64,000 bases of DNA, taken from Bradyrhizobium erythrophlei. GTDB lineage: Bacteria > Pseudomonadota > Alphaproteobacteria > Rhizobiales > Xanthobacteraceae. The notes below the pieces were generated by a model, which ran no database searches, was not told the DNA's origin, and saw nothing but the letters and a program-made list of their open reading frames with translations. Location of the stretch: contig NZ_LT670817.1 of assembly GCF_900129425.1 (NCBI RefSeq), forward strand, positions 1,240,001-1,304,000, given 5' to 3'. Position numbers and translations under genes: made by a program. Of this stretch, positions 40,677-49,168 are shown in pieces. Position 1 is the stretch's first letter. Each line of letters starts with the position of its first letter.

Positions 40677-42242
40677 ATGGCCCGCGATCCACAAACCGCT
40701 CTTGTCGCGCTCAATCGCTTCGGACTGGGCGCGCGCGGTGGAGCCTCCGGCGATTTCGTCAATGCAAGTTCCGATCCGCGCGGCTTTGTCAAAGCCGACC
40801 TGAGCCGCCCCAACGCCGTGCTGCTGGAGGTGCCGGGATTGCTGCCCACCCCGGCCCTGGGGCAGGCGGTGTTCGCGTATCAGCTGGAGGTCAAGCAGGC
40901 GCGCGAGGCGAAGTCGGGCGCGCCGATGCCGTCCACGGACGGCGCACCGGCGCCGCCGGCGGCTGAATCCAAGGCGCAACGGCGCAACCTGTCGCTCAAC
41001 AGCATCGCCATGGACATGTCGGGCAAGTCGCCGGCGATGAATTCGCCGGAAAACGCCGGCGCCAACGCGGCGATGCCATCGGCCGACGCCATGCAGCCCA
41101 ACGCAGCCAAGCCGCCGCCGCAGCCGCTCAACATCATCCAGAAAACCTACCGCGCCGAGGCGCTGGCGCGGCTGCAACGCGGCGTGATGGCGGATTGCGG
41201 GTTCGGCGAGCGGCTGGTGGCATTCTGGTCCAATCATTTTTGCATCTCCGCCAACAAGGGTCCGTTGGCGCGGATGTGGGCCGGCGCGTTCGAACGCGAG
41301 GCGATCCGGCCTCATGTGTTCGGACGCTTCGCAGACATGCTCCAGGCCGTCGAGCAGCATCCGGCGATGCTGTTCTTTCTCGACAACCAGCAATCGCTCG
41401 GCCCCGATTCCCGCGCCGGGCAAAACCGCAAGCGCGGGCTGAACGAAAATCTCGCCCGCGAAATCATGGAGCTGCACACGCTCGGCGTCGGCGGCGGCTA
41501 TTCGCAGGACGACGTCACCTCGCTGGCGCGCATCATCACCGGCTGGACCTTTGCCGGAAGGCAAGGACAGCTCGGCACCCCCGGCAGCTTCGTGTTCAAT
41601 GCCAATGCGCATCAGCCCGGTGCGCAGCGACTGCTCGGCAAGACCTACGAGAACAACGGCGTCGCGCAGGGCGAATCCGCGCTGGCGGATATCGCGCGCC
41701 ATCCGTCCACCGCGAAATTCATCGCCACCAAATTCGTCCGTCATTTCGTGGCCGACGATCCGCCGCCGGCATTGGTGGCGCGGCTGCAGGACACGTTCGG
41801 AAAATCCGACGGCGATCTCAGGGCGCTGGCAACGGTGCTTCTGGATTCCGACGAGGCGTGGCAGGCGCCGCTGACCAAGATGCGCAGTCCCTACGAATTC
41901 CTGGTCGCGACCGGCCGGCTGCTGACGCAAATCCCGGAGGAGCCCGGCCGCTATCTGGGCGGCCTCAATTTGCTGGGCGAACCGCTGTGGTCGCCGGCCG
42001 GGCCAAACGGATTTCCCGACACCAATGCGGCTTGGGCCGCGCCCGAGGGGATGAAGCTGCGGCTCGATATCTCGGCGCAGGTGGCCTCGCGGCTCGGCGA
42101 TAACATCGATCCCCGCGATCTCCTGGAGGTTGTCGCCGCCGACGCGGCGTCGCCGGAGACGCGGCGTACCATCGAACGCGCGGAGTCGCGGCAGCAGGCG
42201 CTGGCGTTGTTGCTGATGTCGCCGGAATTCCAGAGGAGATGA
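40677..42242 (+). CDS. DUF1800 family protein
   Basis: 521 aa from ATG 40677 (GCAAAGGAAAATTCG upstream); the frame open from 40488 has no supported start. It begins LVALNRFGLGARGG, a DUF1800 hallmark. It then has a Pro/Ala-rich linker (about 80-145), ERLVAFWSNHFCIS, LNENLAREIMELHTLGV and SQDDVTSLARIITGWTF. No signal peptide is seen. DUF1800 genes are nearly always followed by a DUF1501 gene, as here with an ATGA overlap, suggesting joint export or assembly. The biochemical role is not established. Confidence 0.9.
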   Translation: MARDPQTALVALNRFGLGARGGASGDFVNASSDPRGFVKADLSRPNAVLLEVPGLLPTPALGQAVFAYQLEVKQAREAKSGAPMPSTDGAPAPPAAESKAQRRNLSLNSIAMDMSGKSPAMNSPENAGANAAMPSADAMQPNAAKPPPQPLNIIQKTYRAEALARLQRGVMADCGFGERLVAFWSNHFCISANKGPLARMWAGAFEREAIRPHVFGRFADMLQAVEQHPAMLFFLDNQQSLGPDSRAGQNRKRGLNENLAREIMELHTLGVGGGYSQDDVTSLARIITGWTFAGRQGQLGTPGSFVFNANAHQPGAQRLLGKTYENNGVAQGESALADIARHPSTAKFIATKFVRHFVADDPPPALVARLQDTFGKSDGDLRALATVLLDSDEAWQAPLTKMRSPYEFLVATGRLLTQIPEEPGRYLGGLNLLGEPLWSPAGPNGFPDTNAAWAAPEGMKLRLDISAQVASRLGDNIDPRDLLEVVAADAASPETRRTIERAESRQQALALLLMSPEFQRR

Positions 42243-43468
42243 CGATGGATTGCTGCGAAAGCCCGAGATCACCGGCGACCTCGCGCCGCGCGCTGCTGCT
42301 CGGCGGGGCGTCGTTCGCGGCCTGGGCCTACTTGCCGAAATTCGCCCGCGCCGCCGATGGACGCGACCCGCGCCTGATCGTCGTGATCCTGCGCGGCGCG
42401 CTGGACGGGCTTGCCACCGTCGCACCGACAGGCGATCCGGATTATGCCGGCCTGCACGGGTCGATCGCGCTGACACCGGACGGCCCGCATGCCGCTGTGA
42501 TGCTCGATTCCTTCTTCGCCCTGCACCCGGCGATGCCGGAATTCGCCCGGATGTACAGAGAACAGCACGCTGCCGTGATCCACGCGGTATCGACGCCCTA
42601 TCGCGACCGCTCGCATTTCGACGGGCAGGACGTGCTCGAAAGCGGGTTTGCCGGGCCGGGCCGGGTGCAATCCGGCTGGCTCAACCGCGCGCTGGAAGCG
42701 TTACCGAAAGGCGAACGCGTGATGAGCGGTCTTGCCGTCGGCCCGACCACGCCGCTGGTGCTGCGCGGTTCGGCGCCGACCGTCGGCTGGGCGCCGGTGG
42801 CGCTGCCGCAAGCCGCCGACGATACCGCGATGCGCCTCCTCGAACTCTACCATCATCGCGATCCCGCGCTGGCGTCGGCGTTGTCGCAAGGGTTGCAACT
42901 CGACAAGGCCGCGCAGGGCGACGATATGCGGCCGAAGCCGGGCACCAACAATGCGGGCGCGATGCGGCTGGTGGCGCGCGGCGCCGCCAAGCTGATGGCG
43001 GCCGACGACGGCCCGCGGATCGCAGCGCTCGCCTTCGACGGCTGGGATACCCATGCCAATGAAGGCGGCCCGGTGGGCCGTCTGGCGCAACTGCTGTCCG
43101 GCCTCGACGGCGCGCTCTCCGAATTCGAAAGCGGGCTCGGCGAGCGCTGGCGCGACACCGCGGTGGTGGTCGCGACCGAATTCGGCCGCACCGCGCGGAT
43201 CAACGGCACCGAAGGCACCGACCACGGCACCGGCACCATTGCGCTGCTCGCCGGCGGTGCGGTGAAAGGGGGCCGGGTGATTTCCGACTGGCCCGGATTG
43301 AAGCCTGCCAATCTCTATGAGGGCCGCGATCTTGGACCAACCACCGATCTGCGCGCGGTGATCAAGGGCGTGCTGCACGATCATCTCGGCCTCGCCGAGC
43401 GCGTGCTGGCGGAGACGGTATTTCCCGACAGCGCAGCGACGAAGCCGATGCAGGGGCTGCTGGGGTAG
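42239..43468 (+). CDS. DUF1501 family protein, Tat-exported
   Basis: 409 aa. The signal SRRALLLGGASFAAWAYLPK has the twin-arginine type and is cut near ARAADG, so the protein is periplasmic. Family motifs: LIVVILRGALDGLATVAPTG, DRSHFDGQDVLESGF, AFDGWDTHANEGG and EFGRTARINGTEGTDHGTG, which resemble the metal-binding sites of alkaline-phosphatase/sulfatase-like folds. Overlaps the DUF1800 gene by 4 bp. The DUF1800 partner without its own signal may ride along through the Tat pathway (inference). Confidence 0.9.
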   Translation: MTMDCCESPRSPATSRRALLLGGASFAAWAYLPKFARAADGRDPRLIVVILRGALDGLATVAPTGDPDYAGLHGSIALTPDGPHAAVMLDSFFALHPAMPEFARMYREQHAAVIHAVSTPYRDRSHFDGQDVLESGFAGPGRVQSGWLNRALEALPKGERVMSGLAVGPTTPLVLRGSAPTVGWAPVALPQAADDTAMRLLELYHHRDPALASALSQGLQLDKAAQGDDMRPKPGTNNAGAMRLVARGAAKLMAADDGPRIAALAFDGWDTHANEGGPVGRLAQLLSGLDGALSEFESGLGERWRDTAVVVATEFGRTARINGTEGTDHGTGTIALLAGGAVKGGRVISDWPGLKPANLYEGRDLGPTTDLRAVIKGVLHDHLGLAERVLAETVFPDSAATKPMQGLLG

Positions 43469-43504
43469 ACCATTTTTTCTTCGTCTCTCGCCGCTCCAAC
43501 AAAG

Positions 43505-43773
43505 TCGTCATGCCCGGGCTTGTCCCGGGCATCCACGTCTTTGGAGCTTGGAGAAGGCGAAGACGTGGATGGCCGGGACAAGCCCGGCCATGACGATCAA
43601 GCAGTTGACGCCGCCGCCGACTACCCCTTCGTAATCCCGTCGATCTCCGCGATATCCTCCGCCAACAGCGCCGTCATTCCGGGGCACATCGAAGATGCGA
43701 ACCACAGATGTGCAATTGCACATCGGGGAATCTCGAGATTCCGGGTTCGTCCTTCGGACGCCCCGGAATGACG
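43505..43773. repeat. Two REP elements flanking a vestigial gene end
   Basis: Unit 1 (43505-43595): CGTCATGCCCGGGCTTGTCC CGGGCATCCACG with its inverted partner. Unit 2 (43672-43773): CGTCATTCCGGGGCACATCG ... CCCCGGAATGACG. Between them, 43621-43671 on the minus strand reads ALLAEDIAEIDGITKG and stop, a diverged copy of the last residues of the aldo/keto reductase gene that starts its stop codon at 43777. Confidence 0.8.
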
Positions 43774-43776
43774 AAC

Positions 43777-44715
43777 CTACTTCGTAATCTTGTCGATCTC
43801 CGCCAGATCCTCGGCGCTGAGCGCCCAGTCGATCGCCTTGACGTTCTGCTCAACCTGCTCGACGCGGGTGGCGCCGGCGATCACGCTTGAGACCTGCGGC
43901 CGCGACGCCAGCCATGAGAACGCCAGTTCGAGCATGGTGTGCCCGCGCTTCTGCGCGAAAGCCTGCAGCTTCTCGACCATGTCCTCGTTGCGCGGCGTGG
44001 CGTAACGATCGCGCAACGCCGGCATCTTGGCAAAGCGCGTATCCTCCGGCACCGCCGCGCCGCGCTTGTATTTGCCGGTTAGAAGTCCGCTGGCGAGCGG
44101 GAAGAACGGCAACAGGCCGAGCCTGTATTGCCGCGCCGCGGGCAGCAGATCCTTTTCGATGTCGCGCACCAGCAGGCTGTATTCGTCCTGGCACGACACG
44201 AACGGACTGACGTTCATCTGGCGCGCGGTCAGTTCCGCCTCGGCGATGCGCCAGGCCGGAAAATTCGAATTGCCGATGTAGCGCACCTTGCCCTGCCGGA
44301 TCAGATCGTCCAGCGCCCGCAGGGTTTCCTCGATAGGGGTCAGCGGATCGTAATCGTGCTGCTGGTAGAGATCGATGTAGTCGGTCTTCAGCCGGGTCAG
44401 GCTGGCCTCGACCGCGGACATGATATAGCGCCGCGACGCGCCCTGTTTGGTACCGTCACTGCTCATCGGCTTGGAATATTTCGTCGCCAGCACGATGTCC
44501 TTGCGGCGGTCGCCGAGCACCTGGCCGAGCACGGTCTCGGAGCCGCCCATCCCGGCATAGATGTCGGCGGTATCGAACAGCGTCACGCCGAGATCGATCG
44601 CCTTGTGGATCACCTTGCGCGAGGTCTCCAGATCGGTGCGCTGGCCGAAATTGTTGCACCCGAGGCCAACGGCGGAAACGCGCAGGCCGGAGCCGCCGAG
44701 ATTGCGAATTTGCAT
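43777..44715 (-). CDS. Aldo/keto reductase
   Basis: 312 aa from ATG 44715, preceded by AGGATCAATTC; longer frames have weaker sites. TIM-barrel AKR with the catalytic tetrad visible as Asp in DTADIYAGMGGSE (with Tyr in IYAG), Lys in LATKYSKPM and His in YQQHDYDPLTP. NADPH-binding C-terminal SVIAGATRVEQVEQN. Resembles the AKR11/12-like group (YajO/Tas) that reduces assorted aldehydes and ketones. The physiological substrate is unknown. A vestige of another copy of its 3' end lies 106 bp beyond its stop. Confidence 0.92.
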   Translation of the reverse strand: MQIRNLGGSGLRVSAVGLGCNNFGQRTDLETSRKVIHKAIDLGVTLFDTADIYAGMGGSETVLGQVLGDRRKDIVLATKYSKPMSSDGTKQGASRRYIMSAVEASLTRLKTDYIDLYQQHDYDPLTPIEETLRALDDLIRQGKVRYIGNSNFPAWRIAEAELTARQMNVSPFVSCQDEYSLLVRDIEKDLLPAARQYRLGLLPFFPLASGLLTGKYKRGAAVPEDTRFAKMPALRDRYATPRNEDMVEKLQAFAQKRGHTMLELAFSWLASRPQVSSVIAGATRVEQVEQNVKAIDWALSAEDLAEIDKITK

Positions 44716-44939
44716 GAATTGATCCTGTAGGGGGGAGTTCGAGAGGGTTGTCATTGTGACTCGCGCATGGCGAAGCCGCAAGGCGCCGGGCTTGACGTGT
44801 CGCGGGTCAGGCCGATTCTTGAACGCCAGCGCAATCAGGATAACGGTGTCGTGAAGCGGTTCGCCGACCGCAAATGCCGGCGCGGCGGAGGAAGGACGTC
44901 GCGAGTGGCGGTTAGGCCCAACGCACCCCGTCAGGCGAC

Positions 44940-44984
44940 AAAAAAAGGCGGCCCCGGTCAGACGCGGCGACTGACGGGGACCGC
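44940..44984 (-). terminator. Rho-independent terminator for the GNAT gene
   Basis: GCGGCCCCGGTCAG and CTGACGGGGACCGC pair over about 14 bp. On the minus strand the stem is followed by TTTTTTTG. It lies 120 bp beyond the stop of the acetyltransferase gene at 45105. The rest of 44716-45104 shows no gene. Confidence 0.7.
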
Positions 44985-45104
44985 TTGGGCGCGTGATCTG
45001 TGACGGGGGGCCTGATCAGACGCATGCGAAACCTAGCGTTGTATTGTTACGCGCCGGTGACAGCAGGACTTATCCACAGGCCGGCAGCATCCGGGGCAGG
45101 CTCG

Positions 45105-45584
45105 TCATAACAGCTTGCGATAGATGACAAAGCCGGGGCGCTCCGCCACCTGGTTATAAAGCCGCATCGCGGTAAGGTTTGTTTCGTGCGTCTGCCAGTA
45201 TACGCGCGGCGATCCGGCGCGCCTCGCCTGTTCATAGACGCCGTTGATGAGTGCCTTGCCCACGCCTTCTCCGCGCGCGGCTTCGCTGGTGAACAAATCC
45301 TGCAAATAGCAGAGGGGCTCGATCGCCGTGGTGCTGCGGTGGAACAGGTAGTGGGTTAGGCCCAGCAACTCTCTACCGCTTTCCGCGACCAGACCATGTA
45401 CCGGCTCATAGGCATCGAAAAAGCGGGCCCATGTCATCGCTGTAATTTCAGGGGAAAGCGCGGTCGCGCCCGCGCGTCCGTAAAACGCGTTGTAGCCATC
45501 CCACAGCGGAAGCCATCGGTCATAATCCTGTCGGGTGACGAAGCGGACAGACAGTTCGCTGGACATCGGCGTTGCTGCATTCAT
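45105..45584 (-). CDS. GNAT family N-acetyltransferase
   Basis: 159 aa from ATG 45584 (ATG 45566 also possible). N-terminal VRFVTRQDYDRWLPLWDGYN, the acetyl-CoA pyrophosphate loop SEAARGEGVGKALINGVYEQ, and the late ETNLTAMRLYNQVAERPGFV IYRK strand-helix of the GNAT fold. Substrate unknown. Followed by the terminator at 44940. Confidence 0.88.
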   Translation of the reverse strand: MNAATPMSSELSVRFVTRQDYDRWLPLWDGYNAFYGRAGATALSPEITAMTWARFFDAYEPVHGLVAESGRELLGLTHYLFHRSTTAIEPLCYLQDLFTSEAARGEGVGKALINGVYEQARRAGSPRVYWQTHETNLTAMRLYNQVAERPGFVIYRKLL

Positions 45585-45687
45585 GAAAGGCGGGCCACCA
45601 GGGTGCGCAGGCCGGGGAGGTAGCCCTTTCATTAAGGGCGCCGCCGGACAGGATCAATCGGCTTCGGCGTCTCACGCCACCATGCGG

Positions 45688-46503
45688 CTATTCCGCGGCG
45701 CGGAGATGCCGGGCAAGGTCGCGATCGCCGCCGCCGCGCAACGAGCGGTAATAGTCGGCTCTGGAAGGGTCGTCGCCGTGGCGGACGAGATCGGTCACCG
45801 GCGTGTAGCTCAGCATGCGTCCGCCGTCGGGCAATGCCGTGCAGGAAAAACGCAGCACCTGTCCGTCGGCGAGGTCGATATTGATCGGCGTGGAGTCGCC
45901 GGCGCGCACCATCTCCATGCGCCGTGCGATGAAGGCACTTAGCTCCTGCTCCGGAAGTTCGTAGGCGCCGGTGTCGCGGCTGTGATACATCAGCGCGATG
46001 AACGGTGGCTTGCTGTCGGCCTTCTGGTCGGGCAGCGAGAAATAATCGCGGAAGGCGCGATTGATGAATATCGCGCGGGTATCGGAATCAAGCAGCACGA
46101 TGCCGATGTTGACCCGATCGAGCGCCGCCGACAGCCGCTCCGCGGTGGCATGATGCCGGCGTTCCCACGCGAACGCATCCGTCAGTCCTTTCCGCAGCAG
46201 GCCAGTAAGGGCGGCGGCGCCGGCCGCGGTTAGCGCCAGCATCAACAGCCGAACCAGATCGGCTGCGTCGTAGCCCGGCGCCGCGCGGTGGCTGAGGAAA
46301 AACAGCGCGGAGGCAGCGACCGCAACGGCGGCACTGCTCATGCCGGATGCGAGCCCGCTGAACGAGCCTGCGAAGGCGACGATGCAAACCAAAAGCGGCG
46401 CCGGGTTGGGAACGGCAACAAAATGGCGATCGACAACAATGGCGATCAGAGCCGTCGTTGCCGTCAATGCCGGACCGGAGATTGCGCGCCAGTCAAAACG
46501 CAT
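45688..46503 (-). CDS. Membrane-anchored PAS-domain protein
   Basis: 271 aa. Four membrane helices in about 8-110 (ALTATTALIAIVVDRHFVAV; LLVCIVAFAGSFSGLASGMS; AAVAVAASALFFLSHRAAPG; LVRLLMLALTAAGAAALTGL), a DUF4118-like sensor module. A PAS_7-type domain follows (ALDRVNIGIVLLDSDTRAIF, INRAFRDYFSLPDQ, VLRFSCTALPDGGRMLSYTP). No kinase, cyclase or response domain follows, so it either signals through a partner or has lost an output domain. Confidence 0.82.
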   Translation of the reverse strand: MRFDWRAISGPALTATTALIAIVVDRHFVAVPNPAPLLVCIVAFAGSFSGLASGMSSAAVAVAASALFFLSHRAAPGYDAADLVRLLMLALTAAGAAALTGLLRKGLTDAFAWERRHHATAERLSAALDRVNIGIVLLDSDTRAIFINRAFRDYFSLPDQKADSKPPFIALMYHSRDTGAYELPEQELSAFIARRMEMVRAGDSTPINIDLADGQVLRFSCTALPDGGRMLSYTPVTDLVRHGDDPSRADYYRSLRGGGDRDLARHLRAAE

Positions 46504-46745
46504 GCCTGTACTCGTCTCTCACGAGAGTAAACGGGCTTAACGTGACGAATGGTTGCGTCAGCGGCTGTTTTTCCTGGCGTATCCTTAAAAATCGATCAAC
46601 CGGACCAGTGCGGCTTTCCGATCTCTTGGATCAATTGATATCGATCGCGGAGGGAACCGGCGGGCCGGAATCATGGACCGGCTTTTGCTGGCGATCCGAT
46701 CCTGGCCGCCTATCTACCTCGTTTGCACCTTCAAAAGGATAAGAC

Positions 46746-47810
46746 ATGACAGGTTCGGCGCTTGTGGTTGGAGCCAGCGGTATCGTCGGCAATAATCTCG
46801 CCCGGCATCTGCGCGAACGAGGCTGGCAGGTGCACGGATTGGCGCGGCGGCCGCCGACCGGCATGGACGGCGTGATTCCCCTGGCCGGCGACTTGCTGGA
46901 TTTGGAAGCGCTTCGGGCTGTCTTGCGAGGCCTGCAGCCCACCGATGTCTTCATCGCTACGTGGCTGCGGCAAAAGACCGAGGCGGAAAACATCAAGGTC
47001 AATCGCGCCATGGTTCGCAATTTGCTCGATGCACTGTCGCCGGCCGGTTCGGTCAGGCATGTCGCGCTGGTGACCGGGCTGAAACACTACCTCGGCCCCT
47101 TCGAGGCCTACGGCAAGGGCACTTTACCCGCGACGCCGTTTCGCGAAGAGCAGCCACGGCTCGATGTGGAAAATTTCTACTACGCGCAGGAAGACGAAGT
47201 GTTTGCCGCGGCCGCGCGCGACGGCTTCGGCTGGAGCGTGCACCGGCCGCACACCATCATCGGGTACGCGGTCGGCAATGCGATGAATATGGGCGTCACG
47301 CTTGCCGTGTACGCGACGATCTGCCGGGAGACCGGCCGCCCATTTTCGTTCCCGGGCTCCGCGACGCAATGGAACGGCCTCACCGACATGACGGATGCGA
47401 GGCTGCTTGCCCGCCATCTGGAATGGGCCGCCACGACAAAGGCGGCGCGCAACCAGGCATTCAACGTCGTCAACGGCGACGTATTCCGCTGGAACTGGAT
47501 GTGGGCCCGGCTGGCCGGCTGGTTCGGCTTGCAACCCGCACCGTATCGGGGCCACGGAATTCCGCTCGAGCGTCAACTGGCCGATGCGGGTCCGATCTGG
47601 ACCGAGATCGCCCGCAAGCATGACCTGGCAGTGGCCGATCTCTCGCTGGTCACCTCGGCGTGGCACACCGATGCCGATCTGGGCCGTCCCATCGAAGTGG
47701 TCACCGACATGAGCAAGAGCCGCAAGCTCGGCTTTCTCGACTATCAGGCCACCGACGATAGTTTCTTCGATCTGTTCGCCCGGTTGCGCGAAGCCCGCAT
47801 CATTCCGTGA
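46746..47810 (+). CDS. SDR family oxidoreductase, PRISE-like
   Basis: 354 aa. The NADPH motif ALVVGASGIVGNNLARHLRE is at 5-24 and GLARRPPTGMDGVIPLAGDL gives the NADP-preferring second strand. The middle shows ALVTGLKHYLGPFEAYGKG and NFYYAQEDEVFAAAARDGFG WSVHRPH, where the Tyr replaces the YxxxK of classical SDRs, as in progesterone 5-beta-reductase/iridoid synthase (PRISE) proteins that reduce enones. Rhizobial members are numerous. Natural substrate unknown. AAAAGGATAAGAC precedes the ATG. Confidence 0.88.
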   Translation: MTGSALVVGASGIVGNNLARHLRERGWQVHGLARRPPTGMDGVIPLAGDLLDLEALRAVLRGLQPTDVFIATWLRQKTEAENIKVNRAMVRNLLDALSPAGSVRHVALVTGLKHYLGPFEAYGKGTLPATPFREEQPRLDVENFYYAQEDEVFAAAARDGFGWSVHRPHTIIGYAVGNAMNMGVTLAVYATICRETGRPFSFPGSATQWNGLTDMTDARLLARHLEWAATTKAARNQAFNVVNGDVFRWNWMWARLAGWFGLQPAPYRGHGIPLERQLADAGPIWTEIARKHDLAVADLSLVTSAWHTDADLGRPIEVVTDMSKSRKLGFLDYQATDDSFFDLFARLREARIIP

Positions 47811-47943
47811 CGGGAGCGCTGTACTCGCGGCCGAAGGCGGGACCGGCGTTTTCGCCGCGCGTTCCCGTCGCGATCAGCAGTGATGCTGCCACCAGGATTG
47901 CCGCCGTCAGCGCCGCAGTAACCAGTACGACAGGTGCCTTCAT
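47800..47943 (-). CDS. Small exported or anchored protein (47 aa)
   Basis: From ATG 47943: KAPVVLVTAALTAAILVAAS forms one N-terminal helix, followed by LLIATGTRGENAGPAFGREY and SAPVTE. Its stop overlaps the SDR gene end by 11 bp in convergent orientation. Likely a real small membrane protein; function unknown. Confidence 0.5.
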   Translation of the reverse strand: MKAPVVLVTAALTAAILVAASLLIATGTRGENAGPAFGREYSAPVTE

Positions 47944-48016
47944 CGTCGCCCGATCGCGGTCCTGACCACCGCTCGTTGTCGCGCAAATTGCGAATGACCT
48001 GGAAAATAATTTTTGG

Positions 48017-48193
48017 CTATGCCGGAATCGGCATCGCCATGGTGACCTTGATCGAAAGCATGGTGAGGGTGACGATCAGGCACAGCGACAGCGAACCGAT
48101 CGCGAGCGAGGCCGCGACGGTACGGATCAGTCGGGACGAAGCGACAGGCGCGGAGCGGCCATTGAAGCCTGTCGCGCCGGGCGATCGTATCAT
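48017..48193 (-). CDS. Small membrane protein (58 aa)
   Basis: From ATG 48193 (GGATCTTGGGCC upstream). Polar N-terminus (IRSPGATGFNGRSAPVASSR) and a C-terminal membrane helix (AASLAIGSLSLCLIVTLTML) ending TMAMPIPA. A plus-strand frame across the same bases (47934-48338) is open too but its composition is less protein-like. Function unknown. Confidence 0.5.
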   Translation of the reverse strand: MIRSPGATGFNGRSAPVASSRLIRTVAASLAIGSLSLCLIVTLTMLSIKVTMAMPIPA

Positions 48194-48334
48194 GGCCCAA
48201 GATCCTTCAACGCCCGGGCGAATCACCCGCGACGTCGAAAATTCGCAGGGATCGCCGGCAATATTGCGGCGAGCGCGCCTCGAAAATGGCAAAATCACGG
48301 CGATTGCGGCGGTTATGCCCGCTATTCCCGCAGC

Positions 48335-48988
48335 TTAAGCGTCAGCGGCGATCCCGGCGGAATCGTCGACCTCAGCCCCGGGGCGCCAGTCCATGGCGAC
48401 GAAGCCGGGGGTTTGCTCGATCCGCCGCAGCCATGCCCGGATCGCAGGGAATGTCGTGAGGTCGTAATCGCAGCGGTCGGCGACATGGGTGTAGCCGTAG
48501 AGCGCGATATCGGCGACCGTGAGCTGGCCGGTTGCGAAATACTCATGGGTCTTGAGGTGATTTTCCATCACCTGCAGCGCCGCATAACCGCGCTCCATCC
48601 AGTCTTCCAGCGCGTGCGTCTGCAGGTCGCGGCCACCTTTGACCAGCGCCAGCCAGAAATAGGCCGCGCCGATATTCGGCTCCAGCGCGTGTTGTTCGAA
48701 GAACATCCACTGCAGCGCTTCGGCGCGCTCGATCCGCGTTTCCGGCGCGAGCGAGGTGCCGCCGGCGACATACCAGAGGATCGCGTTGGATTCGGCGAGG
48801 TAGCGGCCTTCCGCGACTTCCAGCAGCGGCACCTGTCCGCTGGGATTCATGGCGAGAAAGTCCGGCGTGCGGCTCTCACCGCGCAGGATGTCGATTTCGA
48901 TCGCGCGATAGGGCGCGTTGAGCAACGCCAGCGCAAGGCGAACCTTGTAGCTGTTGCCGGAGCGCTGCATCGAATAGAGCTTGTACAT
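48335..48988 (-). CDS. Glutathione S-transferase family protein
   Basis: 217 aa from ATG 48988. N-domain YKLYSMQRSGNSYKVRLALA with the Ser-type active region QRSGNSYK, NPSGQVPLLEVAEGRYLAES NAILWY; C-domain EALQWMFFEQHALEPNIGAA and GQLTVADIALYGYTHVADRC. Third GST in the window, not close to the other two. Substrate unknown. Confidence 0.9.
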   Translation of the reverse strand: MYKLYSMQRSGNSYKVRLALALLNAPYRAIEIDILRGESRTPDFLAMNPSGQVPLLEVAEGRYLAESNAILWYVAGGTSLAPETRIERAEALQWMFFEQHALEPNIGAAYFWLALVKGGRDLQTHALEDWMERGYAALQVMENHLKTHEYFATGQLTVADIALYGYTHVADRCDYDLTTFPAIRAWLRRIEQTPGFVAMDWRPGAEVDDSAGIAADA

Positions 48989-49168
48989 CGGATTTGTTTG
49001 ACCGCAGGACGAGGCTCGCGAAAGTGACCACCTTGTCATCCCGCAAGGCGGCTAAAGAATGATGCCGATACGGATGCGTCGCAAGGCCCCGACAATGGAA
49101 AAGGTAGAAATCATCTACCGCACTGCAACCACGCAGAAGATTTTGCCAATACGCCCGATCAAATCAGA

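Noticed and set aside
47934..48338. Plus-strand frame of 134 codons over the small membrane protein gene
   Set aside because: Its start lacks a binding site and the sequence is low in hydrophobic order; the minus-strand 58-aa reading is more protein-like. Not fully certain.
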